From: Candidatus Gastranaerophilales bacterium | Lineage (GTDB): Bacteria; Cyanobacteriota; Vampirovibrionia; Gastranaerophilales; Gastranaerophilaceae | NCBI GenBank assembly: GCA_947630355.1 | Contig: CANRHJ010000036.1 | Location: forward strand, 1 to 13,777 | Direction of reading: 5' to 3' | Length of the DNA: 13,777 nucleotides | Shown here: one piece after another, positions 1 to 6,364 of the stretch | Position numbering within the stretch: position 1 is the stretch's first letter | Layout: every line of letters starts with the position of its first letter | Program-made: the position numbers and the translations under genes | The notes under the pieces: model-generated | The model's input: only the letters and a program-made list of their open reading frames with translations | Told to the model about the DNA's origin: nothing | The model's database searches: none

Positions 1-52
1 TGATTACCAAAGTAATTAAAACTTCGGCAAGGGTGAAACCTAATTTTTTCAT
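1..52 (-). CDS. Type IV prepilin-like protein, N-terminal fragment (runs off left edge)
   Basis: Only the first 17 codons are in the window. Read on the minus strand from the ATG at 52-50 they give MKKLGFTLAEVLITLVI. This is the class III (type IV pilin/type II secretion pseudopilin) signal: a short basic leader, a Gly followed by Phe as the prepilin peptidase cleavage and methylation site, Glu at mature position 5, then the start of a hydrophobic helix. A Shine-Dalgarno-like AAAGGT lies at 66-61. Such proteins are processed by PilD-type peptidase and assembled into pili or secretion pseudopili. In gut Melainabacteria many secreted proteins of varied function carry this start, so the mature protein cannot be named. 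It is transcribed divergently from the small gene at 449. Confidence 0.8.
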   Translation of the reverse strand, partial: MKKLGFTLAEVLITLVI

Positions 53-211
53 ATTTTCTTACCTTTCATTTTTTTCAGTAGTAAACAGGCACTTTATAAG
101 TTTATATTTTTTTTAACAATTCGTCAACTTATTTAGTTTTTTAATATGATTTTAAAGCACATATTAATATTCATAAAATATTAATAATAAATATTTCCAT
201 GAATTAATATT

Positions 212-234
212 CTCCCGTTATAAAACGAACGGAG
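212..234. repeat. Imperfect inverted repeat (hairpin) in intergenic region
   Basis: CTCCCGTT (212-219) pairs with AACGGAG (228-234), leaving one unpaired C and an 8-nt loop. It stands out as a GC-containing island in very AT-rich DNA. There is no immediate U-run on either strand, so it is not a standard intrinsic terminator. It could be an operator, an RNA hairpin in the prepilin leader, or chance. Confidence 0.35.
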
Positions 235-382
235 CCCAATCTCTTATATATTTTATTATTTATATATTTACAAACTATTAATATTTACTGCTATATATTT
301 TTTTATTCCCTCATAAATCATATTTTAATCATATATTTAACCGATTTTTTTTAAAAAGTTTATTTTTTTTAACATAAACATA

Positions 383-388
383 TATAAT
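383..388 (+). promoter_or_regulatory. Candidate -10 box upstream of the 75-aa gene
   Basis: A perfect TATAAT lies about 60 bp before the ATG at 449 and would give a leader of roughly 50 nt. No good TTGACA-like -35 sits 16-18 bp upstream. In DNA this AT-rich such hexamers arise by chance, so support is modest. Confidence 0.3.
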
Positions 389-448
389 ATATGACATAAA
401 GATTTTTATAATTAATATAAAATATGTGTATGTAATAAGGATAATAAT

Positions 449-676
449 ATGATAAATAAATTAAGAAATATGATATCACAGGTATTATATACACCTGCAA
501 GCAACCAAATACAAATATCGAAAAACAAATCGGGATATAATCCTTTTGAAAATCCTTTTGTACAAAACAATACAAAAGATTATGCCGTAAATAAACCCGT
601 CAGAGGCGGATATTTCGCGGGATACTACAACGGTAAACCAAACATTGTAGGCAGGAAATTGTTCATTGAAGCTTAA
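449..676 (+). CDS. Small hypothetical protein, 75 aa
   Basis: I do not recognise a functional family. The ATG is preceded by an AAGGA Shine-Dalgarno sequence (437-441) with suitable spacing, so translation is credible. The protein has no signal peptide or membrane helix. It is polar and Asn/Lys-rich in the middle, carries a short tandem NPFENPF (residues 31-37), and ends in a Gly/Tyr-rich block GGYFAGYYNGKPNIVG (residues 53-68) that looks like the conserved part. From memory, similar short proteins with a GGYFAGYYNGKP-type tail occur in Gastranaerophilales genomes, but I cannot verify this here. Its TAA stop shares bases with the TAA of convergent dnaB. It stands alone on the plus strand, so it should have its own promoter in the upstream AT-rich region. 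Function unknown. Confidence 0.75.
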   Translation: MINKLRNMISQVLYTPASNQIQISKNKSGYNPFENPFVQNNTKDYAVNKPVRGGYFAGYYNGKPNIVGRKLFIEA

Positions 677-2043
677 TCAAAAGCAGCGGTTGTTTTTGTA
701 GGATTTTTAAATTTGGTTATATTTGCCTGGAACAATAAATGTACCGTATCCGTCGGCCCGTTTCTGTGCTTCGCTATTATTACTTCCGCTTTTCCCTTAT
801 TATTTATATCTTCTTTATTATAATATTCGTCACGGTATATAAACATTACAATGTCGGCATCCTGCTCTATCGCACCGGAATCTCTTAAATCCGAAAGCAT
901 AGGCCGCTTATCGTTCCTCTGCTCAACACCTCTTGATAACTGAGATAAAGCTATTATCGGCACATCAAGCTCTCTTGCAAGCCCCTTTAATGAACGCGAT
1001 ATTTGAGATATCTGCTGGTTCCTGTCATTTGGATTTCCTCCCCCTTCCATTAATTGAAGGTAATCTATTACCACTAACCCCAGCTCCTTCTCATGCATCA
1101 TCAGCCTTCTGCACTTTGCTTTTATATCCGTAGCCGTTAATCCCGGCTTATCGTCTATATATATCTTCGCCTCTGATAACCGTTCCATAGCTTCTATCAA
1201 TTTTTGCCAGTCATTCGGCTGTAAATTCCCCGATTTTACTCTTGATGTATCTACTTCCGCCTCTGAACATAACATCCTCTTTACTAACTGCTGCTTAGAC
1301 ATCTCTAAAGAAAATATGGCAACGGCTTTTTTACCCTTTAATGCAACATTCTGCGCTAAATTTAACGCAAACGCCGTCTTTCCCATTGAAGGTCTCGCCG
1401 CTAATATTATTAAATCCGATTTCTGCAGCCCCGATGTTAACGTATTTAAGTCATAAAACCCCGTCGTCACACCGATTAAATCATCCTTGTTATTGTAGCG
1501 CGTTTCTATTTCTTCATAACTTAATGCCACCAAATCTTCTATATGCTCCAAATCGGATGTGTCTTTCTGTGATGCAATATTAAATATTAACTTCTGCGCA
1601 TTGTCCAATACACTGTCCGTATCATCATTCTCGTATGACATCGATACAATCTCCGAACCCGCATTGATTAACGCACGTTTTATCTCTTTTTCCTGTATTA
1701 TTTTGGCATAATACTCTATATTCGCAGTCGTTACTACATTCAACGCCAGCTCGTTTATATATGCTCTTCCGCCTGCGCTCTCTAATTCCTCTTTGCTCCT
1801 TAAATACTCCGATACCGTTACTATATCTATCGGCTCATTATTCCTGTATAAATCCGTTACAGCCTCATATATCTGCTTATGCGCAGGCTTATAAAAACTT
1901 TCGGGCTTTATAAACTCCACTATCTTACCTAAAGATGCAGGATTTACCAACAATGCACCAAGTACAGCCTCCTCCGCTTCAACGCTCTGCGGTAAAAGCC
2001 TTAACATACCTGACTCATTCTGCTTTACTAACTTCCCTGCCAT
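673..2043 (-). CDS. dnaB: Replicative DNA helicase DnaB
   Basis: Hexameric replicative helicase that unwinds DNA at the fork and recruits primase. The 456 residues are a normal length. The N-terminal domain covers roughly residues 15-120, then a linker, then the RecA-like ATPase domain. Visible motifs are Walker A ARPSMGKT (216-223), the catalytic Glu in FSLEMS (E247), Walker B LVVIDY (323-328), the ALSQLSR glutamine (Q368) and the KHR arginine-finger region (425-427). There is no intein. The ATG at 2043 has a GAGGG Shine-Dalgarno sequence nine bases upstream. It is the last gene of the minus-strand block, 97 bp after the coiled-coil gene, and its stop overlaps the stop of the convergent 75-aa gene. 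Codon use is strongly purine-ended (TTA, ATA, GCG, CAG), like the other minus-strand genes. Confidence 0.97.
   Translation of the reverse strand: MAGKLVKQNESGMLRLLPQSVEAEEAVLGALLVNPASLGKIVEFIKPESFYKPAHKQIYEAVTDLYRNNEPIDIVTVSEYLRSKEELESAGGRAYINELALNVVTTANIEYYAKIIQEKEIKRALINAGSEIVSMSYENDDTDSVLDNAQKLIFNIASQKDTSDLEHIEDLVALSYEEIETRYNNKDDLIGVTTGFYDLNTLTSGLQKSDLIILAARPSMGKTAFALNLAQNVALKGKKAVAIFSLEMSKQQLVKRMLCSEAEVDTSRVKSGNLQPNDWQKLIEAMERLSEAKIYIDDKPGLTATDIKAKCRRLMMHEKELGLVVIDYLQLMEGGGNPNDRNQQISQISRSLKGLARELDVPIIALSQLSRGVEQRNDKRPMLSDLRDSGAIEQDADIVMFIYRDEYYNKEDINNKGKAEVIIAKHRNGPTDTVHLLFQANITKFKNPTKTTAAFD
678..698 (+). terminator. Weak candidate terminator hairpin inside the dnaB 3' end
   Basis: Directly after the stop of the 75-aa gene, CAAAAGCA (678-685) can pair with TGTTTTTG (691-698) through one G-U pair and a 5-nt loop. 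The 3' arm is U-rich and more U's follow after a short GTAGGA-like interruption. It would end plus-strand transcripts within the codons for the DnaB C-terminus. The stem is AT-rich and therefore weak. Confidence 0.25.
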
Positions 2044-2074
2044 CTTTCCATTCCCTCTTTTAAATACATCTCTC

Positions 2075-2095
2075 CCTTAACTTATTTCATTAAGG
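2075..2095. repeat. Short inverted repeat between coiled-coil gene and dnaB
   Basis: CCTTAA (2075-2080) and TTAAGG (2090-2095) form a perfect 6-bp inverted repeat with a 9-nt loop in the 97-bp gap. No U-run follows on the minus strand. It may be a weak RNA hairpin or operator, and chance is possible. Confidence 0.25.
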
Positions 2096-2140
2096 AATAA
2101 ATTTTAACTTTTAAGCTGACTAAAAACCGATGCACTCTAA

Positions 2141-2716
2141 CTATTGTTCCGCATAAGTCTTATTATCTTTATCGGCATTGAAACGAATACTTGCCTGATT
2201 TTTTTGATTTGCCAAATACTCCTGCCCGTTTTTTACTATCCTGTGAACCTGATCTATGTCACGTTCCAAATTATTTAATACCTGTTCAACATAAGCTTGT
2301 GCATTCTCTCTTGTCTGCATGGCTTCCTGATAAGCGCTGCGCCTTAATGATTCCGCTTCTTCAGCTGCCTTATTCTTCATTTCTTCACAGCTCTCTTTTA
2401 CCTGCTCCTGAATTTTTGCAGCCTTCTCTCTTACCGCTCTTATTAATTCGGACTCGCTTAAAATATTAGCAGCCGTATTCTGTGCCTCACTTATTATCCT
2501 GTCGGCACGACTTTGAGCTTCCATGTATATATCATCACGCCGCTTCAAAATCATCTCCGCTGTTTTTATCTCCTCCGGTAATATCGCACGTATCTTACTT
2601 AATACATCTTGAATATCATCCGTATTCATAAACAAACAATAACTGCCTACATGAAATTTGTTATCAAGCATTTCATCCGCTTCATCTATTAAATGACTTA
2701 CTCTTAACTCTGTCAT
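2141..2716 (-). CDS. Coiled-coil protein, DivIVA / ATP synthase b-subunit-like
   Basis: A 191-residue soluble protein, almost wholly helical and charged from about residue 35 to 165, with Ala/Glu/Lys/Arg heptad character typical of a long coiled coil. Database labels for such proteins are usually 'ATPase', 'F0 subunit B-like' or 'DivIVA domain', but there is no membrane anchor and no complete F-ATPase operon here, so an ATP synthase role is unlikely. The ATG lies only 4 nt after the coaD stop and its Shine-Dalgarno AAAGG lies inside the last coaD codons, so translation is probably coupled. As I recall, a coiled-coil gene behind coaD is a recurrent arrangement in cyanobacteria and Clostridia; the cyanobacterial relative has been linked to cell division (Cdv3/DivIVA-like). 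A division or scaffold role here is inference. Confidence 0.85.
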   Translation of the reverse strand: MTELRVSHLIDEADEMLDNKFHVGSYCLFMNTDDIQDVLSKIRAILPEEIKTAEMILKRRDDIYMEAQSRADRIISEAQNTAANILSESELIRAVREKAAKIQEQVKESCEEMKNKAAEEAESLRRSAYQEAMQTRENAQAYVEQVLNNLERDIDQVHRIVKNGQEYLANQKNQASIRFNADKDNKTYAEQ

Positions 2717-2720
2717 CGCT

Positions 2721-3203
2721 TTAACCTTTCTTATATTTGTGTTCTAAAAAACTTTTTACCGGCTCGGGAACAAATTTCGTTATGTCTCCGCCCATCTGCG
2801 CTATTTCTCGCACTGTACCCGATGATATAAAATTGTACTTTGGTTTCGTGATTAAAAAGACAGTATGTATATCACTGCATAATGCACTATTCGCTTGTGA
2901 TAACTGCATTTCGTACTCGAAATCAGATACTGCCCTTAACCCCCTGATTATTACCTGCGCACCATGCCTCTTTGCATACTCTATTGTTAACCCGTCATAA
3001 CTGTCTGTTTCCACATTTTCTATATCCTGACAGCTCGCTTTTATTAGGTTTACCCGCTCGTCTACAGGTAAAAAACTCTTTTTATTAACGTTTACCGATA
3101 CCACTACTATAACTTTATCAAAAATATCCGCAGCACGCTTTAAAACGTCCAAATGACCTTTCGTTATAGGATCAAAGCTTCCCGGATATATCGCAGTTTT
3201 CAA
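2721..3203 (-). CDS. coaD: Phosphopantetheine adenylyltransferase CoaD (TTG start)
   Basis: Catalyses the fourth step of CoA synthesis, transferring AMP from ATP to 4'-phosphopantetheine to make dephospho-CoA. The 160 residues match the family's usual length. The nucleotidyltransferase signatures are present: YPGSFDP (6-12), the TKGH form of the T/HxGH motif with His17, RGLR (87-90), and ISSGTVRE (126-133). The start codon is TTG. The N-terminal strand MKTAIYPGSFDP is essential to the fold, there is no in-frame ATG upstream before a TAA six codons back, and a GAAGG Shine-Dalgarno sequence lies 8 nt before the TTG. The gene is followed after 4 nt by the coiled-coil gene and preceded by a 91-bp gap after the GGDEF gene. 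Confidence 0.96.
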   Translation of the reverse strand: MKTAIYPGSFDPITKGHLDVLKRAADIFDKVIVVVSVNVNKKSFLPVDERVNLIKASCQDIENVETDSYDGLTIEYAKRHGAQVIIRGLRAVSDFEYEMQLSQANSALCSDIHTVFLITKPKYNFISSGTVREIAQMGGDITKFVPEPVKSFLEHKYKKG

Positions 3204-3211
3204 AATCTTTA

Positions 3212-3216
3212 CCTTC
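3212..3216 (-). promoter_or_regulatory. Shine-Dalgarno site fixing the coaD TTG start
   Basis: GAAGG on the minus strand lies 8 nt before TTG 3203-3201. An in-frame TAA stands six codons upstream and no ATG or GTG lies between, so this site decides the start. Confidence 0.75.
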
Positions 3217-3251
3217 TTTTATGTACAATTTTATTTTACTGCAATCATGAC

Positions 3252-3276
3252 TTTTAGATGAGTGACAACTCTAAAA
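3252..3276. repeat. Inverted repeat in the GGDEF-coaD gap
   Basis: TTTTAGA (3252-3258) and TCTAAAA (3270-3276) are perfect inverted 7-mers separated by 11 bp. An alternative inner stem, GAGT/ACTC around GACA, is also possible. It lies about 20 bp after the GGDEF stop and about 50 bp before coaD. No U-run follows on the minus strand, so it could be a weak transcript end, an operator or chance. Confidence 0.35.
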
Positions 3277-3294
3277 TGTTTCTAACTTTTTACA

Positions 3295-4896
3295 TTACCC
3301 CTGAGGATTATATCTGGTGAACTTTTCATCAAAATATGTATGTATACAATTCTTACCGTTCTCTTTTGATACATATAATGCTTTGTCGGCAAAGTCAATT
3401 AAATCCTTTATATTATCGGCAGCATTCGGAAACTCGGCTATCCCTATACTTACCGTTGGCCTTATTATCGTATTCTCGTCTACTTTTATCTCTATTTCAC
3501 TTATTCTTTTACGTAACCTCTCACCTATCGTTACCGCATTTACAAGTGCAGTCTCGGGTAAAATTACTGTAAATTCTTCACCGCCGTATCTCGCGGGAAT
3601 ATCAACATGTCTTATTGTCTTTTGTATTGTTGATGCTATCTCTTTTAATACCATATCACCAACTAAGTGACCGTATGTATCATTTACATGCTTGAAACTG
3701 TCTATATCCATCATCAACAACGATAATACATGGTGATATCTCTGTACTCTCTTTATCTCTGACTCAAGTAAGAGATAAAAATGCCTGTGTATATATAATT
3801 TTGTAAGACCGTCCTTTGTTGCAAGCTCATATAACTGCGCATTATCAACCGCTATCGCAGCTTGATTTGCTAGCGCTTCCACAAATTCCAAGTCCTTCTT
3901 GTTAAATAACTTTCCGTTCTTCTTATTTGTTATGTTTATTATCCCGATACATTCACCCTTCGCTATTAATGGTACGCATATTAACGAAGAAATGTTATTA
4001 TCCTTTGACAATTGACTAAATCTGGGATCATTACCGCCTAAATTTGTTATAATAGACTTCTTCTCGGTAAACACTTTTCCGGCTATTCCACTGTTAGGCT
4101 TCATCTTTTGACACTCTATTGTTCCGTTATTAATGTCATCTTCCTGCTTTTTATCTTTTAATCCGTAAACAACCTTTACCTGCAGTGTATTATCGGATGA
4201 ATCGTACAGCATTAACGAACCTTTTTCAGCATTGACCGTTTCTAATGCCTTGTCCAAAATTACGCCTATTAATCGCTTTAAATCATCTATAAAGTTTACT
4301 GCCTGCGATATATTGTAGAGTATTGATAAATTATGCAGAGTCTTATTTAAATCCTGTATCTTTGTCTCTTGCTCGTTGTTCCTTATAAACTTTCTTATTA
4401 TCGGATCTATACAGCTGAATATCTGCTCTATATACTTTATCTCCTCTTCGGTAAATTCACTCTTATCTTCTTTGGAACTTATTGAACACATACAAAACGG
4501 ATTGCCGTCATGGAAAAATAACTTAATATACTCAGTCTGTAATTCCTTCAATTTATAAGTATTCCAAAAAGCTTTATATATTAAACTCCCGTCTTGATTT
4601 GTTACTTTCATTAACTCTTCGTTTTCTTCCTGCAAAAAGGGAGCGGAATCAGCCACAAACTCATAATCAATATCACTGTCGGAGGATATGCTTTTCGTCT
4701 GTAATATCCCGTTATTGTTTATAAAAAACCTTACCTCCGTCAAATTTAACGTAGATTTCATCAGAAATGCTATCTTTGATAACAATTCTTCTATCGTCCT
4801 CGATTGATTTGCGGCTAAGTTCAAATCAAACAAATTGTGCAGTTCCAACACATTCTTCTGTAAAATATATACTTTTTCAGCTAAGTCGTTTGTCAT
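3295..4896 (-). CDS. GAF-GGDEF diguanylate cyclase
   Basis: A 533-residue soluble protein predicted to make c-di-GMP from two GTP. Order: short N-terminal coiled coil (1-20), a divergent GAF-like region (about 25-170), a helical linker (170-195), a clear GAF domain (about 195-355, including an SLICVPL...GIINI core), then the GGDEF domain (about 360-520). The DGLTKL entry motif (362-367), the Mg/GTP-binding DIDSFKHVND (397-406) and the active-site variant GGEEF (438-442) are intact. RHVD (429-432), five residues before GGEEF, is an intact RxxD inhibitory I-site, so product feedback is expected. There is no signal peptide or membrane helix, so the signal is probably cytoplasmic. The ATG has no Shine-Dalgarno sequence and a TATAAT lies only 7 nt before it. 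The ligand of the GAF domains is unknown. Confidence 0.93.
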   Translation of the reverse strand: MTNDLAEKVYILQKNVLELHNLFDLNLAANQSRTIEELLSKIAFLMKSTLNLTEVRFFINNNGILQTKSISSDSDIDYEFVADSAPFLQEENEELMKVTNQDGSLIYKAFWNTYKLKELQTEYIKLFFHDGNPFCMCSISSKEDKSEFTEEEIKYIEQIFSCIDPIIRKFIRNNEQETKIQDLNKTLHNLSILYNISQAVNFIDDLKRLIGVILDKALETVNAEKGSLMLYDSSDNTLQVKVVYGLKDKKQEDDINNGTIECQKMKPNSGIAGKVFTEKKSIITNLGGNDPRFSQLSKDNNISSLICVPLIAKGECIGIINITNKKNGKLFNKKDLEFVEALANQAAIAVDNAQLYELATKDGLTKLYIHRHFYLLLESEIKRVQRYHHVLSLLMMDIDSFKHVNDTYGHLVGDMVLKEIASTIQKTIRHVDIPARYGGEEFTVILPETALVNAVTIGERLRKRISEIEIKVDENTIIRPTVSIGIAEFPNAADNIKDLIDFADKALYVSKENGKNCIHTYFDEKFTRYNPQG

Positions 4897-4903
4897 GTCT
4901 TAT

Positions 4904-4909
4904 ATTATA
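4904..4909 (-). promoter_or_regulatory. Candidate -10 box giving a leaderless GGDEF transcript
   Basis: On the minus strand TATAAT (4909-4904) ends 7 nt before the ATG at 4896, so transcription would begin at or next to the start codon. No Shine-Dalgarno sequence lies in the normal window; AGGA occurs only about 25 nt upstream. The -35 region (about 4932-4927, TAGCAA) is weak and overlaps the previous gene's stop. Confidence 0.4.
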
Positions 4910-4929
4910 CTTTAAAAATTTTCCTGTTG

Positions 4930-5250
4930 CTAATTTTCTTTTGTATTTTTTTTGTTTTCCAAGATTGCTAATACGGCGGAAGATACCGTTATAACAGGTA
5001 AGAAGTAATATAAAAAGTTATTCTTTAATAACGTTTTTAACGGAGTTTTTAATGAATTTTTTAACATCTTATGGTCATGCAACGCCCAGACTACGGCAAG
5101 AGTACCTAATACAGGCGCAGATTTGGCAGCATGCCGGACAAAACTGTCCGCATAGGGATACTTTTTTATATAACCGCATGCCTGCTGCTCGGCTTTTGTA
5201 TCTTGTTTGTATAATAAATCATTCCCGGATGATGTTACTCTATTTATCAT
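4930..5250 (-). CDS. Small predicted membrane protein, 106 aa
   Basis: No family recognised. The N-terminal 40 residues are polar, including KQDTKAEQQACGYIKKYPYADSF-type sequence with a single Cys at 25. They are followed by a moderately hydrophobic stretch (about 45-58), a basic linker (KMLKNSLKTPLKTLLKNN, 61-78) and a clear membrane helix (about 79-97), ending in a charged tail. This suggests a one- or two-pass inner-membrane protein. Its ATG overlaps the 3' end of ribD by 11 bp, so it is probably translated by coupling to ribD. The only Shine-Dalgarno-like sequence is a GGGG seven bases upstream. The GGDEF gene follows after 33 bp. Being encoded with ribD hints at joint expression but gives no function. 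Confidence 0.78.
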   Translation of the reverse strand: MINRVTSSGNDLLYKQDTKAEQQACGYIKKYPYADSFVRHAAKSAPVLGTLAVVWALHDHKMLKNSLKTPLKTLLKNNFLYYFLPVITVSSAVLAILENKKNTKEN

Positions 5251-6364
5251 TATTTAGCCCCATGCCAAACTTACCACATATCATTATATCTCCATTTAAT
5301 ATTTTCGTCGATACTATTTTTAAATTGTTACATTCCGATATTTCTTTTCTGTTATATCCCTCAATAAAACTTTTCGCTTCTTTATCGCCAAGTATTTTGG
5401 GTGCGATAAACTGTATAAGTTCATCGGCACATCCGCTTTGAATAATCGCTCTGTTTAGCTCCCCGCCGCATTCCGTCAGTATACTCCTTATCCCCTTTTC
5501 GTATACCGCATCCAATGCATATTTAATATCGGCATGTCCCAGCACCTCCGGACACTCTATAAACTCTATGTGTGAACCGTACAAGCTTCTGCGCCTTTTT
5601 GATACATTGTTTGAACATATCACTATTACCCGCGTACCGTCTTCATTAAATACCTTTGATTGACTTGAACTTCTGAGATTTGTATCATATATTATCCTCA
5701 CAGGATTTCTCCCGCCGCGCATCCGGCATGTTAATGAAGGATTATCGGCTAATACGGTTCCGCTTCCCGTTATTATCGCATCATACTTATTTCTTAACTT
5801 TTGTACCTCTTTCCTTGAAGTTTCATTCGTTATCCATTTGGATTTGCCTAAACGGCTCGCAATCTTCCCGTCTAATGTCATGCCCGTTTTTATTGCGATA
5901 TAAGGCTTTTTCTCTTTTTGATTTTTTATAAAAATTTTATTAAGTTCCTTGCACTCTTCCTCTAAAATTCCCACCCTAACCTCAATACCTGCATCTTTCA
6001 GCCGGGATATTCCTTTTGTACAAACCTTTGGATTAGGATCAACCATTCCCGTAATTACGCGTTTAATACCGCTTTCTATCAATAAATCCGCACACGGCGG
6101 AGTCTTGCCGTAATGAGAACATGGCTCTAAATTTACTATTATTGACTTACCTCTTATCTCTTCTTTCGCTTTTAATACGGCATTCCTTTCGGCATGATTG
6201 CCGCCGTAATATTCATGAAAACCTTCCGATATTATTCTGTAATCATCATCAAATATAACCGCACCAACTAACGGATTGGGCGAAACCCTTCCCTCCCCTT
6301 TTTTGGCAAGCTTTATACATCGCCTCATGAGCCTGTTATATTCTTTTTGTTCTTTATTTAACAT
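5240..6364 (-). CDS. ribD: Riboflavin biosynthesis protein RibD (deaminase/reductase)
   Basis: Bifunctional enzyme of riboflavin synthesis: it deaminates the diaminohydroxyphosphoribosylamino-pyrimidine and then reduces the ribosyl side chain with NADPH. The 374 residues are the usual length for the fused form. The N-terminal deaminase domain (about 8-145) has VSPNPLVGAVI (28-38), zinc ligands in HAE (57-59) and PCSHYGKTPPC (81-91). The C-terminal reductase domain (about 153-368) shows MTLDGKIA (162-169), GSGT (200-203) and ECGGELN (298-304). Start and stop both overlap neighbours by 11 bp: the ATG lies inside the end of the upstream membrane-protein gene, and the TAG lies inside the start of the 106-residue gene. 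No Shine-Dalgarno sequence precedes the ATG, so translation probably depends on coupling. No ribE, ribBA or ribH is adjacent and no FMN riboswitch is visible. Confidence 0.96.
   Translation of the reverse strand: MLNKEQKEYNRLMRRCIKLAKKGEGRVSPNPLVGAVIFDDDYRIISEGFHEYYGGNHAERNAVLKAKEEIRGKSIIVNLEPCSHYGKTPPCADLLIESGIKRVITGMVDPNPKVCTKGISRLKDAGIEVRVGILEEECKELNKIFIKNQKEKKPYIAIKTGMTLDGKIASRLGKSKWITNETSRKEVQKLRNKYDAIITGSGTVLADNPSLTCRMRGGRNPVRIIYDTNLRSSSQSKVFNEDGTRVIVICSNNVSKRRRSLYGSHIEFIECPEVLGHADIKYALDAVYEKGIRSILTECGGELNRAIIQSGCADELIQFIAPKILGDKEAKSFIEGYNRKEISECNNLKIVSTKILNGDIMICGKFGMGLNNDK

Larger units (their letters stand above)
53..448. other. AT-rich divergent intergenic region, no gene seen
   Basis: About 400 bp without a plausible coding frame. 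It is very AT-rich, with long T and A runs and repeated TATTAATA-type sequence, and it separates the left-going prepilin-like gene from the right-going small gene. The only GC-containing island is the imperfect inverted repeat at 212-234. A TATAAT hexamer at 383-388 is a candidate -10 box for the gene at 449. TTGACG on the minus strand at 127-122 is a candidate -35 for the prepilin gene, but the -10 choices behind it are poor (TATAAA at 106-101 gives 15 bp spacing; TAAACT at 104-99 gives 17 bp). A structured or regulatory RNA here cannot be excluded. Confidence 0.6.

Noticed and set aside
556..567. Perfect 12-bp palindrome TTTTGTACAAAA inside the 75-aa gene
   Set aside because: It lies within coding sequence and is explained by the codons for PFVQN next to the NPF repeat. 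There is no promoter context, so probably not an operator.
369..575. Minus-strand open frame of 68 codons over the start of the 75-aa gene
   Set aside because: It is rich in Tyr/Ile/Phe, as expected from reading AT-rich DNA backwards, has no Shine-Dalgarno sequence, and overlaps a better supported plus-strand gene.
673..2043. Intein or insertion in dnaB
   Set aside because: DnaB is a common intein site, but Walker A, Walker B and the flanking motifs are contiguous and the length is normal.
2141..2716. ATP synthase F0 subunit b
   Set aside because: It has no N-terminal membrane helix and no other atp genes nearby. Similarity to subunit b is expected from any Ala/Glu-rich coiled coil.
5052..5441. 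Plus-strand open frame of 129 codons opposite the ribD 3' end and the 106-aa gene
   Set aside because: It is antisense to ribD, which has unmistakable motifs, and to the 106-aa frame. Its composition looks like a mirror of those codons and it has no convincing start signal.
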